Source: an uncultured Oscillospiraceae bacterium (GTDB lineage Bacteria > Bacillota > Clostridia > Oscillospirales > Oscillospiraceae). Taken from it: a DNA stretch of 64,000 bases. The stretch covers positions 1-64,000 of the forward strand of contig CANRLF010000007.1 of assembly GCA_947631395.1 (NCBI GenBank), written 5' to 3'. Under the pieces are notes generated by a model. It did not search any database. It was given only the letters and a program-made list of their open reading frames with translations, and was not told where the DNA came from. Made by a program: the position numbers and the translations under genes. Below are positions 51,423 through 59,808 of the stretch, in pieces; position 1 is the stretch's first letter, and every line of letters starts with the position of its first letter.

Positions 51423-52559
51423 TCACACCTTTATCGAATTTCTCGTGAGCCTATCCACGGCGAGTATCTCCTCCACCGACCCGGCCGGCAGACCTCCCAG
51501 GTCCTCCACCGCCCGGCCCACCGTCTCCGGTATGTCCATGAACCCGATCCTGCCCTGGAGGAACGCCAGCACCGCCGCCTCGTTGGCGGCGTTCATCACC
51601 GCCGGCGCGGCGTCCGTCCTGCCCGCCACCGACAGGGCTATCTTCAGACACCGGAATTTGTCCGTGTCCGGCTCCTCAAAGGTCAGCGTCCCTATTTTTG
51701 TAAGATCCAGCTCCCCGGCAAGGGACTGACACCTCTCCGGATACGTCAGCGCCAGCTGTATCGGCAGGCGCATATCCGGTACCCCCAGTTGCGCGATGAC
51801 CGAGTTGTCCGCAAACTCCACGGCCGAGTGGACTATGCTCTGGGGGTGTACCACCGGCCTTATCATGTCCGGCCTCACCCCGAATAGCCACATTGCCTCT
51901 ATGACCTCCAGGCCCTTGTTCATCATCGTGGCGGAGTCTATCGTCACCTTGGCCCCCATATCCCAGTTGGGATGGCGAAGGGCGCGCTCCGGTGTCACCG
52001 CGCGAAGCTCCTCTTCGGAAAGCCCCCTGAAGGGCCCGCCGGAGGCCGTCAGGATTATCCTCTTTACCTCGCTCTTCCTCCCACTCATAAGACACTGGAA
52101 GATAGCGGAATGTTCCGAATCCACCGGCAAAAGCTCACAGCCCCGTTCCCTTATCGCCCTTGTGACCGGCCCCCCGGCGCAGACGAGCGTCTCCTTGTTC
52201 GCCAGGGCTATCCGCCTTTTTCCCGCCTCTATCGCCGCCATGGTCGGCCTGAGACCGGCGACGCCCACAAGGGACGACTCCACCGTGTCCGCCTCCATCC
52301 CGGCGCACTCGCAGACCCCCTCCTCCCCGGACAGTACCCGGACGGAGGTATCCGCCAGCCGCGTTTTCAGCTCAGCCGCCGCGGCCTCGTCGGCCATCGC
52401 CACGGCCTTCGGCAGGAACCTTCTGGCCTGGCTCTCCATCAGCCCTACGTTTTTATTCGCCGTCAGTGCCGTTATCTCTATTCCCAGCGCCTCCGCCGCC
52501 TCCAGCGTCTGTGTGCCGATGGAGCCTGTGGAGCCCAGGACCGTGAGGGTCTTTGTCAT
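51423..52559 (-). CDS. dxr: 1-deoxy-D-xylulose 5-phosphate reductoisomerase
   Basis: The 378-residue product has the NADPH site TVLGSTGSIGTQTLEAAEAL, the metal/substrate motifs PVDSEHSAIFQCL and TASGGPF, KVTIDSATMMNKGLEVIEAMWLF and VHPQSIVHSAVEF. It performs the second step of the MEP pathway. It is tightly spaced between cdsA and rseP. Length and motifs are fully typical. Confidence 0.97.
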   Translation of the reverse strand: MTKTLTVLGSTGSIGTQTLEAAEALGIEITALTANKNVGLMESQARRFLPKAVAMADEAAAAELKTRLADTSVRVLSGEEGVCECAGMEADTVESSLVGVAGLRPTMAAIEAGKRRIALANKETLVCAGGPVTRAIRERGCELLPVDSEHSAIFQCLMSGRKSEVKRIILTASGGPFRGLSEEELRAVTPERALRHPNWDMGAKVTIDSATMMNKGLEVIEAMWLFGVRPDMIRPVVHPQSIVHSAVEFADNSVIAQLGVPDMRLPIQLALTYPERCQSLAGELDLTKIGTLTFEEPDTDKFRCLKIALSVAGRTDAAPAVMNAANEAAVLAFLQGRIGFMDIPETVGRAVEDLGGLPAGSVEEILAVDRLTRNSIKV

Positions 52560-52582
52560 ATGCTTACCTCAAATAGCGCCCG

Positions 52583-53404
52583 TCAAAAGGCCGGAATGAT
52601 GTTCACCAGCAGATACACCAGCGGAGCCGTGAAGATTATGCTGTCGAACCTGTCCAGCACCCCTCCGTGGCCGGGGATGAGATTGCCGTAGTCCTTTATC
52701 CCGTGCTCCCGCTTTATCACCGAAAAGGCCAGATCCCCGATCTGGCACGTCACGTTCCCAAGACACGCGTATATGAGCAGGAAGAGGTAATTTACCTCTA
52801 TGTTCAACGCCTTGTCCACTATGAGCCCGAATATCATTATACCCACTATCCCGCCGAGGAAACTCCCGATGAAGCCCTCCAGGGATTTATTTGGACTGCA
52901 CTTCACCACTCCCTTGTGGCGTCCGAAGAACATCCCTCCGAAATACCCGCCTGTGTCCGATACCGCGGTTATCACGAAGGCCATTATGATAAGAAGTCCC
53001 CCGTTTTCCATCATCCGAAGCTGGAGGAGCGCCGACATGCACACCGGCACCAGCACCCCGATAAAAAGCCCCGACATCACTGTGGAAAACCCCACGGCCT
53101 TTTCCGTGCCGTAGGTGAATATGGCCTCGGCGAAGAGCGTCACCATCAAAAATACCAGCGCCACTCTTATGACGAGCTCCGCGCACCCTAAGTAAAACCC
53201 CACCGGTATGGCCGCGGCGGAGAGTCCCGGATATATGAGCATCCTCATATCCTTGACCTTCCCCACCGTGCGCATGAGCTCATATACGGCTATGACGCCT
53301 AAAACAGCGATCACCGCCGCCAGGCACCAGGCCGGCGCCCACAGGGCCAGCACCAGCAAAAGCGCGATCATCACCGCCGCCATTATCGTCCTTGTCAGTA
53401 GCAT
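52583..53404 (-). CDS. cdsA: Phosphatidate cytidylyltransferase
   Basis: This 273-residue membrane protein has about eight helices. The CDP-diglyceride synthase signature is in the C-terminal part: SDTGGYFGGMFFGRHK, SPNKSLEGFIGSFLGG and the end IKDYGNLIPGHGGVLDRFDSI. It makes CDP-diacylglycerol for phospholipid synthesis. It lies between the S66 peptidase gene and dxr; uppS usually sits directly before it in Firmicutes. Confidence 0.95.
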   Translation of the reverse strand: MLLTRTIMAAVMIALLLVLALWAPAWCLAAVIAVLGVIAVYELMRTVGKVKDMRMLIYPGLSAAAIPVGFYLGCAELVIRVALVFLMVTLFAEAIFTYGTEKAVGFSTVMSGLFIGVLVPVCMSALLQLRMMENGGLLIIMAFVITAVSDTGGYFGGMFFGRHKGVVKCSPNKSLEGFIGSFLGGIVGIMIFGLIVDKALNIEVNYLFLLIYACLGNVTCQIGDLAFSVIKREHGIKDYGNLIPGHGGVLDRFDSIIFTAPLVYLLVNIIPAF

Positions 53405-53428
53405 AAAAATACCTTCTCCCTCAATAGT

Positions 53429-54472
53429 TTACGCCGTCGCCGGCTCCAAAAGCGTCAGCGTCCTCCTGTCCGCGTCCAGCCGGCATCTGACGCCGTAGGG
53501 TATTATGCCGATGGGCTCGGCGTGGCCGAAATTCACGTTGTAAAGTATGGGCAGCTCCGGATGCCCCGCCTCGAAGCCCACCACCCTGCGGTAGACCTCC
53601 TTATAGGGCTCATATTTGCTCCGTCTCGCGGGCTTGCCCACGATTATACCCCGGATAACGTCAAATATCCCCTGGGCCGCGAAGTTGCGAAGATACCATG
53701 TGAGAAGTTCGCAGGAGGTGTCGTCCTCGCTTGTTTCCAAAAACATTATTTTTCCCGCCCACGCATCCCTTGTGGGCCAGAGAGACGTCCCCAGAAGCTC
53801 CACGAATACGTCGATACAGCCGCCAAGAAGCTCCCCCTCCACGGCTCCCGCGCCCTGAAGGACCTCGTAGCCGATCTTTTCCGGGTGGTAGGGCTTTATG
53901 GTATTCATGTTCTCCTCGCTCCACCATATCTTCTCGTCCTCGTCGTCGTACCAGTACGGCGCTGAGGGTATTTCCAGAGTCTCGCAGGGCTCAAAGAGCG
54001 TCTTGCGGATCATCCGGTCGGTGTAGTCGTTTATCCTGACGTACTCCGAGAAATTGTTCATCACGCTGGCCCCGTAATAGGAGATGAGACCGGCCTTGTA
54101 CAGCATGAGGTGGTTCGTGGTGGTGTCGGAAAAGCCCGTGAATATCTTGGGATTATCGCGTATTACGTCAAAGTCGATGTACGGAAGTATCCTTATGGTG
54201 TCGTCCCCGCCGATGGCGTTGAATATGGCCTTCACGCTCTTATCCCGGAATGCGTCCATAAGGTCTGCGGCCCTCGCCTCCGGGTGCTCGTATAAATACT
54301 GCCTGCCCTTCAAGGCGTTCGGCATGACCGTGACGCGAAGCCCGAAGTCCCGCTCCAGCCGCTCTCTGGCAATATAGAGCTTGTGGATAGCCCAGCTCTC
54401 CCCCAGCGTTCCGGCGGAGAGGCTCACAATGGCCACCGTGTCGCCCTTTTTTAGGTGTGACGGCTTTATCAT
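53429..54472 (-). CDS. S66-family serine peptidase (LD-carboxypeptidase / MccF-like)
   Basis: The 347-residue product has the S66 pattern: HLKKGDTVAIVSLSAGT, the nucleophile loop FTGFSDTTTNHLMLY (Ser about residue 113), EGELLGGCIDV, a catalytic Glu in IMFLETSEDD and the His near the end (VNFGHAEPIGIIPYGV). Its central loop resembles MccF/YocD-type proteins that resist microcin C-like toxins more than LdcA, but peptidoglycan LD-carboxypeptidase activity is also possible. The ATG overlaps the uppS stop (TGATG), so it is coupled into the housekeeping operon, where its presence between uppS and cdsA is unusual. Confidence 0.9.
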   Translation of the reverse strand: MIKPSHLKKGDTVAIVSLSAGTLGESWAIHKLYIARERLERDFGLRVTVMPNALKGRQYLYEHPEARAADLMDAFRDKSVKAIFNAIGGDDTIRILPYIDFDVIRDNPKIFTGFSDTTTNHLMLYKAGLISYYGASVMNNFSEYVRINDYTDRMIRKTLFEPCETLEIPSAPYWYDDEDEKIWWSEENMNTIKPYHPEKIGYEVLQGAGAVEGELLGGCIDVFVELLGTSLWPTRDAWAGKIMFLETSEDDTSCELLTWYLRNFAAQGIFDVIRGIIVGKPARRSKYEPYKEVYRRVVGFEAGHPELPILYNVNFGHAEPIGIIPYGVRCRLDADRRTLTLLEPATA

Positions 54473-55206
54473 CACTTCTTCACCCCTCCGTACCGCCTGT
54501 CCCGCTTCTGATACGCCTCTATGGCCGCGTCCATGTCCCTCTCCGTAAAATCCGGCCACAGCACGTCGGTGAAGTAAAACTCCGAATAGGCCGACTGCCA
54601 GAGGAGAAAATTGGAGATCCTCTCCTCCCCGCTTGGCCTGATTATCAGGTCCGGGTCCGGCATCCCCGCGGTGTAGAGATACTTTGAAAGCTCCGCCTCC
54701 GTAAGCTCCCCGCGGTCCGGATCGGCCTGCCACGCCTTTACGGCCCTGACTATCTCGTCCCGGCCTCCGTAATTTACGCACAGGTTTGCCTGAGTGCGCG
54801 TCTCAAGTGTCTCGTCTATGGCCTCCACCCTGTCGATAAGCGCCCTGAGCTCCGGCGACAGTGGCGAGAGATCGCCCAGCACCCTTATGCGCACGTTCTC
54901 CCGGCGCATCTTCTCAATGGCCTCCTCCAGATACTTCTTGAGAAGGCCCATGATTGCCGACACCTCCTCGGCCGAGCGTTTCCAGTTCTCCGTGGAGAAG
55001 GCGTAGACGGTCAAATATTCGATACCCAGGTCCCGGCAATAGGAGGCTATCCGCCGGAAGGTCTCGGCCCCGGCGGCGTGACCGGCCGTCCGCGGCAGTC
55101 CCCGCTTTTTTGCCCACCGCCCGTTGCCGTCCATGATTATCGCAATATGACGGGGCAGGACCGTTCCCTGCCCCGCCGTCTTTTGTTGTCTCTCAGTACT
55201 CGTCAT
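54472..55206 (-). CDS. uppS: Undecaprenyl diphosphate synthase
   Basis: The 244-residue product has HIAIIMDGNGRWAKKRGLPR with the catalytic Asp, HAAGAETFRRI, YLTVYAFSTENWKRS and the late DLIIRPSGEERISNFLLWQSAYSEFYF. It makes the C55 lipid carrier for peptidoglycan and teichoic acids. The start overlaps the frr stop (TGATG), and the end overlaps the S66 gene. Confidence 0.97.
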   Translation of the reverse strand: MTSTERQQKTAGQGTVLPRHIAIIMDGNGRWAKKRGLPRTAGHAAGAETFRRIASYCRDLGIEYLTVYAFSTENWKRSAEEVSAIMGLLKKYLEEAIEKMRRENVRIRVLGDLSPLSPELRALIDRVEAIDETLETRTQANLCVNYGGRDEIVRAVKAWQADPDRGELTEAELSKYLYTAGMPDPDLIIRPSGEERISNFLLWQSAYSEFYFTDVLWPDFTERDMDAAIEAYQKRDRRYGGVKK

Positions 55207-55769
55207 CAGATGGATGTCAGTTCCTTTTCCTTCTTCGCCGTGGCCTCGTCCACCTTCTTGATGTAGTCGTCGGTCATGGTCTGGAGGTCCTTCTCCATGA
55301 TCTTCAGGTCGTCCTCGGTGACGTCGCTGGCCTTCTGCATCTTCTTGAACTTCTCGTTTGCGTCACGGCGCACGTTGCGCACCGCCGTCTTTGCGGTCTC
55401 GGCGTATTTCCTCACCTGCTTTATAAGGTCCGCCCGGCGCTCCTCCGTGAGCTGCGGGAAGGCCAGGCGTATGACCGAGCCGTCGTTCTGGGGATTTATC
55501 CCAACGTCTGAGGCCAGGATGGTCTTTTCAATGGGCTTGAGAAGGCTCTTGTCCCAGGGCTGTATGACCAGCGTCCTGGGGTCCGGGGAGGAGATGGTAC
55601 CCACCTGGTTTATTGGCGTGGGCACACCGTAGTAGTCAACTCTCAGATGGTTGAGCACGGCGGCGTTGGCGCGTCCGGCGCGTACAGTGGCAAACTGCGC
55701 CTCCAGCGCCTCGATGGTCTTGTTCATCTTGTCAAGGTATTCCTTAAAAGCTGCGTCGTCGGTGTACAT
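55206..55769 (-). CDS. frr: Ribosome recycling factor
   Basis: The 187-residue product has the RRF pattern: LEAQFATVRAGRANAAVLNHLRVDYYGVPTPINQVG, ISSPDPRTLVIQPWDKSLLKPIEKTILASDVGINPQNDGSVIRLAFPQLTEERR and the three-helix bundle end. It splits post-termination ribosomes together with EF-G. It lies 53 bases after pyrH in the standard pyrH-frr order. Confidence 0.98.
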   Translation of the reverse strand: MYTDDAAFKEYLDKMNKTIEALEAQFATVRAGRANAAVLNHLRVDYYGVPTPINQVGTISSPDPRTLVIQPWDKSLLKPIEKTILASDVGINPQNDGSVIRLAFPQLTEERRADLIKQVRKYAETAKTAVRNVRRDANEKFKKMQKASDVTEDDLKIMEKDLQTMTDDYIKKVDEATAKKEKELTSI

Positions 55770-55822
55770 GGTTTATCCTCCTTAATTGATTATATTGAAG
55801 CTCGGTTTATTGCCGGGTCGTG

Positions 55823-56539
55823 TCACTTCACCACTGTCCCTATCTTCTCCCCCATTATGGCCCGCTTTATGTTCTCCGGGTCCTTCAGGGCAAATAGCAG
55901 GACTGGTATGTTGTTGTCCATGCTCAGGCTCGTGGCCGTGGTGTCCATCACCGCCAGATGCCTCGCCAGCACGTCGTCATATGATATGTGGTCGAACTTC
56001 ACCGCCTTGGGGTCCAGCTTGGGGTCGGCGGAGTACACCCCGTCCACGTTCTTGGCCAAAAGTATCACGTCCGCGTTTATCTCCGCGGCCCTCAGCACCG
56101 CCGCCGTGTCCGTGGAAAAATAGGGGCTCCCCGTACCGCAGCCGAATATGACTATGCGCCCCTTTTTAAGGTGCTTGTCGGCTTTCAGCCTTATATAGGG
56201 CTCGGCGATGGAGCTCATCTGCACCGCGGTCTGTACTCTCACCTCCGCGCCCATGTGCTCCAGAACGTCCGCCACGGCAAGGCAGTTCATCACCGTGGCC
56301 ATCATGCCCATGTGGTCGGCCCGGGTCCGCTCCATCCTGCCGCCGCCGTCCTTGACGCCCCGCCAGAAGTTGCCGCCGCCGATAACTATGCCGATCTCCA
56401 CGCCCATGTCGGAGCACTCCTTAACGACCTTGCAAACGCTCTCTATTACGTCAAAATCAAGGCCGAAGCCGCGCTCACCGGCCAGCGCCTCGCCGGACAG
56501 CTTCAAAAGAACTCTCTTATATACAGGTTTTGTGTCCAT
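55823..56539 (-). CDS. pyrH: UMP kinase
   Basis: The 238-residue product has [65 protein letters not shown] and the end [26 protein letters not shown]. It phosphorylates UMP to UDP and is feedback-regulated in the family. It is the first gene of the long minus-strand operon; rpsB and tsf, which usually precede it, are not here because thymidine kinase is divergent upstream. GGGAGGAC precedes the ATG. Confidence 0.98.
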   Translation of the reverse strand: MDTKPVYKRVLLKLSGEALAGERGFGLDFDVIESVCKVVKECSDMGVEIGIVIGGGNFWRGVKDGGGRMERTRADHMGMMATVMNCLAVADVLEHMGAEVRVQTAVQMSSIAEPYIRLKADKHLKKGRIVIFGCGTGSPYFSTDTAAVLRAAEINADVILLAKNVDGVYSADPKLDPKAVKFDHISYDDVLARHLAVMDTTATSLSMDNNIPVLLFALKDPENIKRAIMGEKIGTVVK

Positions 56540-56674
56540 AAGTCCTCCCAGGTCGAATATATTGTTTTTTCCTATTTTAATATACTTTCACCGAAATTGG
56601 AATACCATATTTAGAATTTTACAAAAATTTCGGATTTTTCTTCCGCCGCCCGCCCCTCAACAGGTCGAATTTTC

Positions 56675-56703
56675 TTGAACAATCGGTAAAAGCGTGTTAT
56701 TAT
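56675..56703 (+). promoter_or_regulatory. Promoter of thymidine kinase
   Basis: TTGAAC (56675-56680), a 17-base spacer and TATTAT (56698-56703) with a TGT extension lie 40 bases before the ATG. Confidence 0.8.
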
Positions 56704-56744
56704 GCTGTTATTCGGTATGTTTTTTCACCGCGGGAGGGTATCAT

Positions 56745-57335
56745 ATGGCACAGCTATATTTCAAATACGGGGCCATGGGCTCCAGCAAGACCGCCAACGC
56801 CCTTATGGCCAGGTTCAATTACGAGGAGCGCGGCCAGAAGGTCCTGCTCGTAAAGCCCCAGCTCGACACCAGGAACGGCGACCACACGGTCTATTCCCGC
56901 ATCGGCCTTACCTACCCCTGCGTCTATTTCCACGAGATGCGCGCCATGGCTGACACCGAGCTTCAGAAAAACGACTGCATAATCGTGGATGAGGCCCAGT
57001 TTTTGACGAAGGACGAGGTCATGTACCTTGTCCACCTTGTGGACGACTGCGGCATCCCCGTCATATGCTACGGCCTCCGCGCCGATTTCAAGGGCGAGCT
57101 CTTCCCCGGAAGCTACGAGCTTTTAGTCATGGCCGATAAGATAGAGGAGGTCAAGACCGTCTGCTGGTGCGGCAAAAAAGCCACCTTCAACGCCCGCTTC
57201 GACGAAAACGGCAAGGTCCTAAAAGAGGGCGCCCAGGTAGTCCTCGGCGCCAACGACAAATACATCGGCCTCTGCCGCCACCACTGGATGACCGGCGACT
57301 TAGGCCCCGACTTCCACCCCTCCACCCCCAAATAA
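56745..57335 (+). CDS. tdk: Thymidine kinase (type II)
   Basis: The 196-residue product has the P-loop KYGAMGSSKTANAL, LLVKPQLDTR, the DEAQFL motif with the catalytic Glu, GLRADFKGELFPGSYELL and a zinc-lasso region (CWCGKKATFNAR ... CRHHW). It salvages thymidine to dTMP. GGGAGGG supports the ATG at 56745. It is a single-gene unit followed by repeat DNA. Confidence 0.96.
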   Translation: MAQLYFKYGAMGSSKTANALMARFNYEERGQKVLLVKPQLDTRNGDHTVYSRIGLTYPCVYFHEMRAMADTELQKNDCIIVDEAQFLTKDEVMYLVHLVDDCGIPVICYGLRADFKGELFPGSYELLVMADKIEEVKTVCWCGKKATFNARFDENGKVLKEGAQVVLGANDKYIGLCRHHWMTGDLGPDFHPSTPK

Positions 57336-57361
57336 CCCCCCATCCCCGCCGCGCGGAAAAA

Positions 57362-57410
57362 AGGCTCCCCGTTTCAATGGGGAGCTGTCGCCGAAGGCGA
57401 CTGAGGGGTT
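57362..57410. repeat. Palindromic interspersed repeat, family R, copy R2 (head only)
   Basis: GGCTCCCCGTTTCAATGGGG, AGCTGTCGCCGAAGGCGACT and GAGGGG repeat the double-hairpin head. Here the second stem is GTCGCC/GGCGAC in place of GTCAGC/GCTGAC, a change kept complementary on both arms. The stretch after it to 57486 holds nothing recognisable. Confidence 0.85.
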
Positions 57411-57486
57411 CTACCCGCCCCCCCCAAAAAGGTTTGCAACTTCGCCGCACATTTAATCGCGCCGCAAGGCGCAACCCTGTTCTCTT

Positions 57487-57664
57487 AGGCTCCCCTTCGT
57501 AAGGGGAGCTGTCAGCGGAGCTGACTGAGGGATCGAGGCCGTAGCCGTGCGCACCCCCTCCACCCTCACCCCTACCTCCCCCGCGTGGTCGCCTTCCCCG
57601 CCCGGGCGGGGAAGGGCAGGGATGAGGTGGGATAAGCGGCGCCAGCCGCAACCACATTCCCCCG
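57487..57664. repeat. Palindromic interspersed repeat, family R, copy R3 (full)
   Basis: GGCTCCCCTTCGTAAGGGG and AGCTGTCAGCGGAGCTGACT are followed by GAGGGATCGAGGCCGTAGCC and GTGCGCACCCC. The tail is GCCTTCCCCGCCCGGGCGGG plus GAAGGGCAGGGATGAGGTGG. It parallels R1 over about 170 bases. Confidence 0.88.
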
Positions 57665-57723
57665 CCCCTGATCAAAACCTGCTAACCTCCGACCTCACCC
57701 CGACTTTTCCCCAAAAAATAGCA

Positions 57724-57756
57724 AAGCCAGCGGCCCCGCCGCTGGCTTCCCTTTTT
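57724..57756. terminator. Terminator between tdk/repeat region and the VanZ-like gene
   Basis: AAGCCAGCGGC (57724-57734) pairs with GCCGCTGGCTT (57738-57748) and is followed by CCCTTTTT. The opposite strand has a TATTTTTTGGGG tract after the stem, so it may serve the convergent VanZ-like gene as well. Confidence 0.8.
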
Positions 57757-57791
57757 AAAAAATCAAGAAAAAAGTAATCTCAGGTTTTCCA

Positions 57792-59228
57792 TCACTCCAG
57801 CGCGGAAACGAATGTAGTCCACCCAGCGCCTCCCCGCAGCTCCGCGTCATTTTCATCTGAGAGAGTAAAGGAATAGACAGGTTGGCGGAACCCCTTGCTG
57901 TCGGTCATGTATTCCAGCTCACAGTCAATGACCCGCACTTCACGGGGGGCCAGACTGTTGAACATGGGCACATCGTGCCAGGAGAACCTCCCGGCGCAAA
58001 GGCGCTCATACGCCTTCTTTGGAGAAATGACCGCGGCGTTTCCACGAAGGGTACTGACAGACAGGGAGTTGTCTACCTCATAGAGAATGCCGCCCTCTGC
58101 CACCGAGCATGTCAATTCACCGTCGGTAAGCTCACCGTCCGCTATTACACGCTCCGCCCGAAAAGCGTACTTTCCCTTTTCCGCGTCCACGGTAATAAAC
58201 TCAGCCGCGTCAGGTATTTCGATGCCCAGCTTTTCGAGGGACGCCCGGAGCTCGTCCTCCGTGGCCTCTCCCCCCTCTTCGCCGTAGCGCAGGGAGCTGT
58301 CCACGCGATAATCCGTGTACTTATAGGAGCGGTCGTTGTAGTCCACCTGTAAGCTATATGTGTTGTGATCAGAGTAGAACGCGATATGGTCATAGTACTG
58401 TACGTCAGCGGCACCAAATCTGATCTCAGCCCCTTGCCGCCCAAGAAACTCCGCCGCGAAGGCGTCGCAGCTCTCCGTCGTAAAGGGCTCCACCCAGTAG
58501 ACCCCGGACGGCCCCGGCTCGTCGGATAGAGGACACTCCTGTACCCATTCTGTTCCCCTGGTGTTGGCGGCGTATATCGGGGCATCCGCGAGATTTCCGT
58601 ATGGCTGAAAATAGTACGTGAGGAACACGCAAGCCAAGGCCGCGGCGGACAAAACGGGAAGAACAACGTATATCCCGGCGACCTTCCACCGTTTTCCCGC
58701 CAGGCTGACGAACAGCATACACAGGCAGTACCCCAGCATTGCGCCCAGAATATTGCATATAAGGTCGTCCACATCGGCCTGTCCCCGGTCAAGGATATAC
58801 TGGAGCACTTCGATCACAAGAGACGTACCGGCCCCGGCTGTCAGCATCCAATACCACCGCCGGAAAGGCTTTGCCGCCAGCGGGAGCAGCACACCCAGTG
58901 GGAGGAACATGGCGATGTTCAATAGAGGGTTTAGCCAGACCTGCAGGGTAAAGCTGTTCCACGCCTCCCAAAACGCCAAAAACGGGTAAAGTTGAACGCC
59001 CATTTGCATACCGTCCATACGGTTCACAAAAGTAATAGCGGCCAGCCCGCCCAAATAGCACATGAGCAGCACAATGGCCACAGCTTGTCCTTTTTGAACA
59101 CGCTTCCCATCACGGCGGTACTTTAGATTTAACAAAATAATAATCACAACGCCTGTTACCAACCCCATCACCGCCGGAGGAACGGCATTCCGGAAAAGAT
59201 AAATAATATACCGCACAAAATCATTCAT
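57792..59228 (-). CDS. VanZ-like membrane protein with large extracytoplasmic C-terminal domain
   Basis: The product has 478 residues. Five or six transmembrane helices in the first 215 carry the VanZ pattern (NPLLNIAMFLPLGVLLPL, GTSLVIEVLQYILDRGQADVDDLICNILGAMLGYCL). After a further helix (about 182-205), a soluble region of about 265 residues has no family I recognise. VanZ proteins can raise teicoplanin or lipoglycopeptide tolerance, but many are of unknown role. The ATG at 59228 is preferred; the frame upstream is repeat copy C translated by chance. It stands alone. Confidence 0.82.
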   Translation of the reverse strand: MNDFVRYIIYLFRNAVPPAVMGLVTGVVIIILLNLKYRRDGKRVQKGQAVAIVLLMCYLGGLAAITFVNRMDGMQMGVQLYPFLAFWEAWNSFTLQVWLNPLLNIAMFLPLGVLLPLAAKPFRRWYWMLTAGAGTSLVIEVLQYILDRGQADVDDLICNILGAMLGYCLCMLFVSLAGKRWKVAGIYVVLPVLSAAALACVFLTYYFQPYGNLADAPIYAANTRGTEWVQECPLSDEPGPSGVYWVEPFTTESCDAFAAEFLGRQGAEIRFGAADVQYYDHIAFYSDHNTYSLQVDYNDRSYKYTDYRVDSSLRYGEEGGEATEDELRASLEKLGIEIPDAAEFITVDAEKGKYAFRAERVIADGELTDGELTCSVAEGGILYEVDNSLSVSTLRGNAAVISPKKAYERLCAGRFSWHDVPMFNSLAPREVRVIDCELEYMTDSKGFRQPVYSFTLSDENDAELRGGAGWTTFVSALE

Positions 59229-59262
59229 TGTACGATCAGCCCCCTTTTTCCCTTTCCCAATC

Positions 59263-59439
59263 AATTTTCGCGGCGACACGCGCGTCGCGAAAATTACCTT
59301 TTGTTTTGCGGAGTGTATGGCCCTCCGGGCCATGCGCGCAACAAAACAGCAGGACCCGGGATTTGAAATTCCAATTTCAAATCCCGGGTCCGCACGTATC
59401 CCCTTGACTTACAAAGGCCCCCGGGCCTTTGTAAGTCAA
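59263..59439 (+). repeat. Interspersed stem-loop repeat, copy C (complete, left of tmRNA)
   Basis: Hairpin 1 is AATTTTCGC...GCGAAAATT. The outer stem TTGTTTTGC...CAAAACAG encloses hairpin 2 (ATGGCCC-tcc-GGGCCAT). Hairpin 3 is GACCCGGGATTTGAAATT, cc, AATTTCAAATCCCGGGTC. The linker is TCCGCACGTATCCCCTTG. Hairpin 4 (59404-59439) is TTGACTTACAAAGGCCC pairing with GGGCCTTTGTAAGTCAA. It ends five bases from the CCA end of tmRNA. Confidence 0.88.
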
Positions 59440-59443
59440 AATA

Positions 59444-59800
59444 TGGTGGAGGCGAGGGGAGTTGAACCCCTGTCCGAAAACACATCCACTCAAACCTCTC
59501 CGGGCGCAGGCGGTTATTTCGGGTCGCCCCGTTTCCCTCGCTTACAGGCAAGCCGTCACGCCTGAAAGTCCGGTAGCTTCATTATGCATGGCGCGCTCAA
59601 AGCTTCGCGCGCTCACGTTCTCAACTCATCGACGCCCCATCCCCGGCCGTTGACCTCCGGGGTGGAACGGTCACTGCTTAAGCAGCGACAGGAACAGCGT
59701 AATCGTTGTTCTTTAATTTATAATTGCCCGTTTTAAGGATGACAGGCCCATCCGCCCGCTATTCAAGCTTCCGCGTCCCCGTCGAAACCGGTACGCCCCC
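59444..59800 (-). ncRNA. ssrA: Transfer-messenger RNA (tmRNA)
   Basis: Read on the minus strand: the 5' end GGGGGCGTACCGGTTTCGAC carries the conserved tmRNA start, and the 3' end has the T arm GGGGTTCAACTCCCC and acceptor CGCCTCC with encoded CCA. The acceptor halves GGGGGCG and CGCCTCC pair. A short open frame ends GCT GTT CCT GTC GCT GCT TAA, giving a deduced tag of GNYKLKNNDYAVPVAA (resume codon inferred as GGC). tmRNA rescues stalled ribosomes with SmpB, whose gene lies 1.5 kb upstream. No convincing promoter is visible in the repeat that precedes it. Confidence 0.96.
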
Positions 59801-59808
59801 ATTGGCTG

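Noticed and set aside
59229..59333. N-terminal extension of the VanZ-like protein
   Set aside because: It is the translation of repeat copy C. The ATG at 59228 starts a normal membrane protein.
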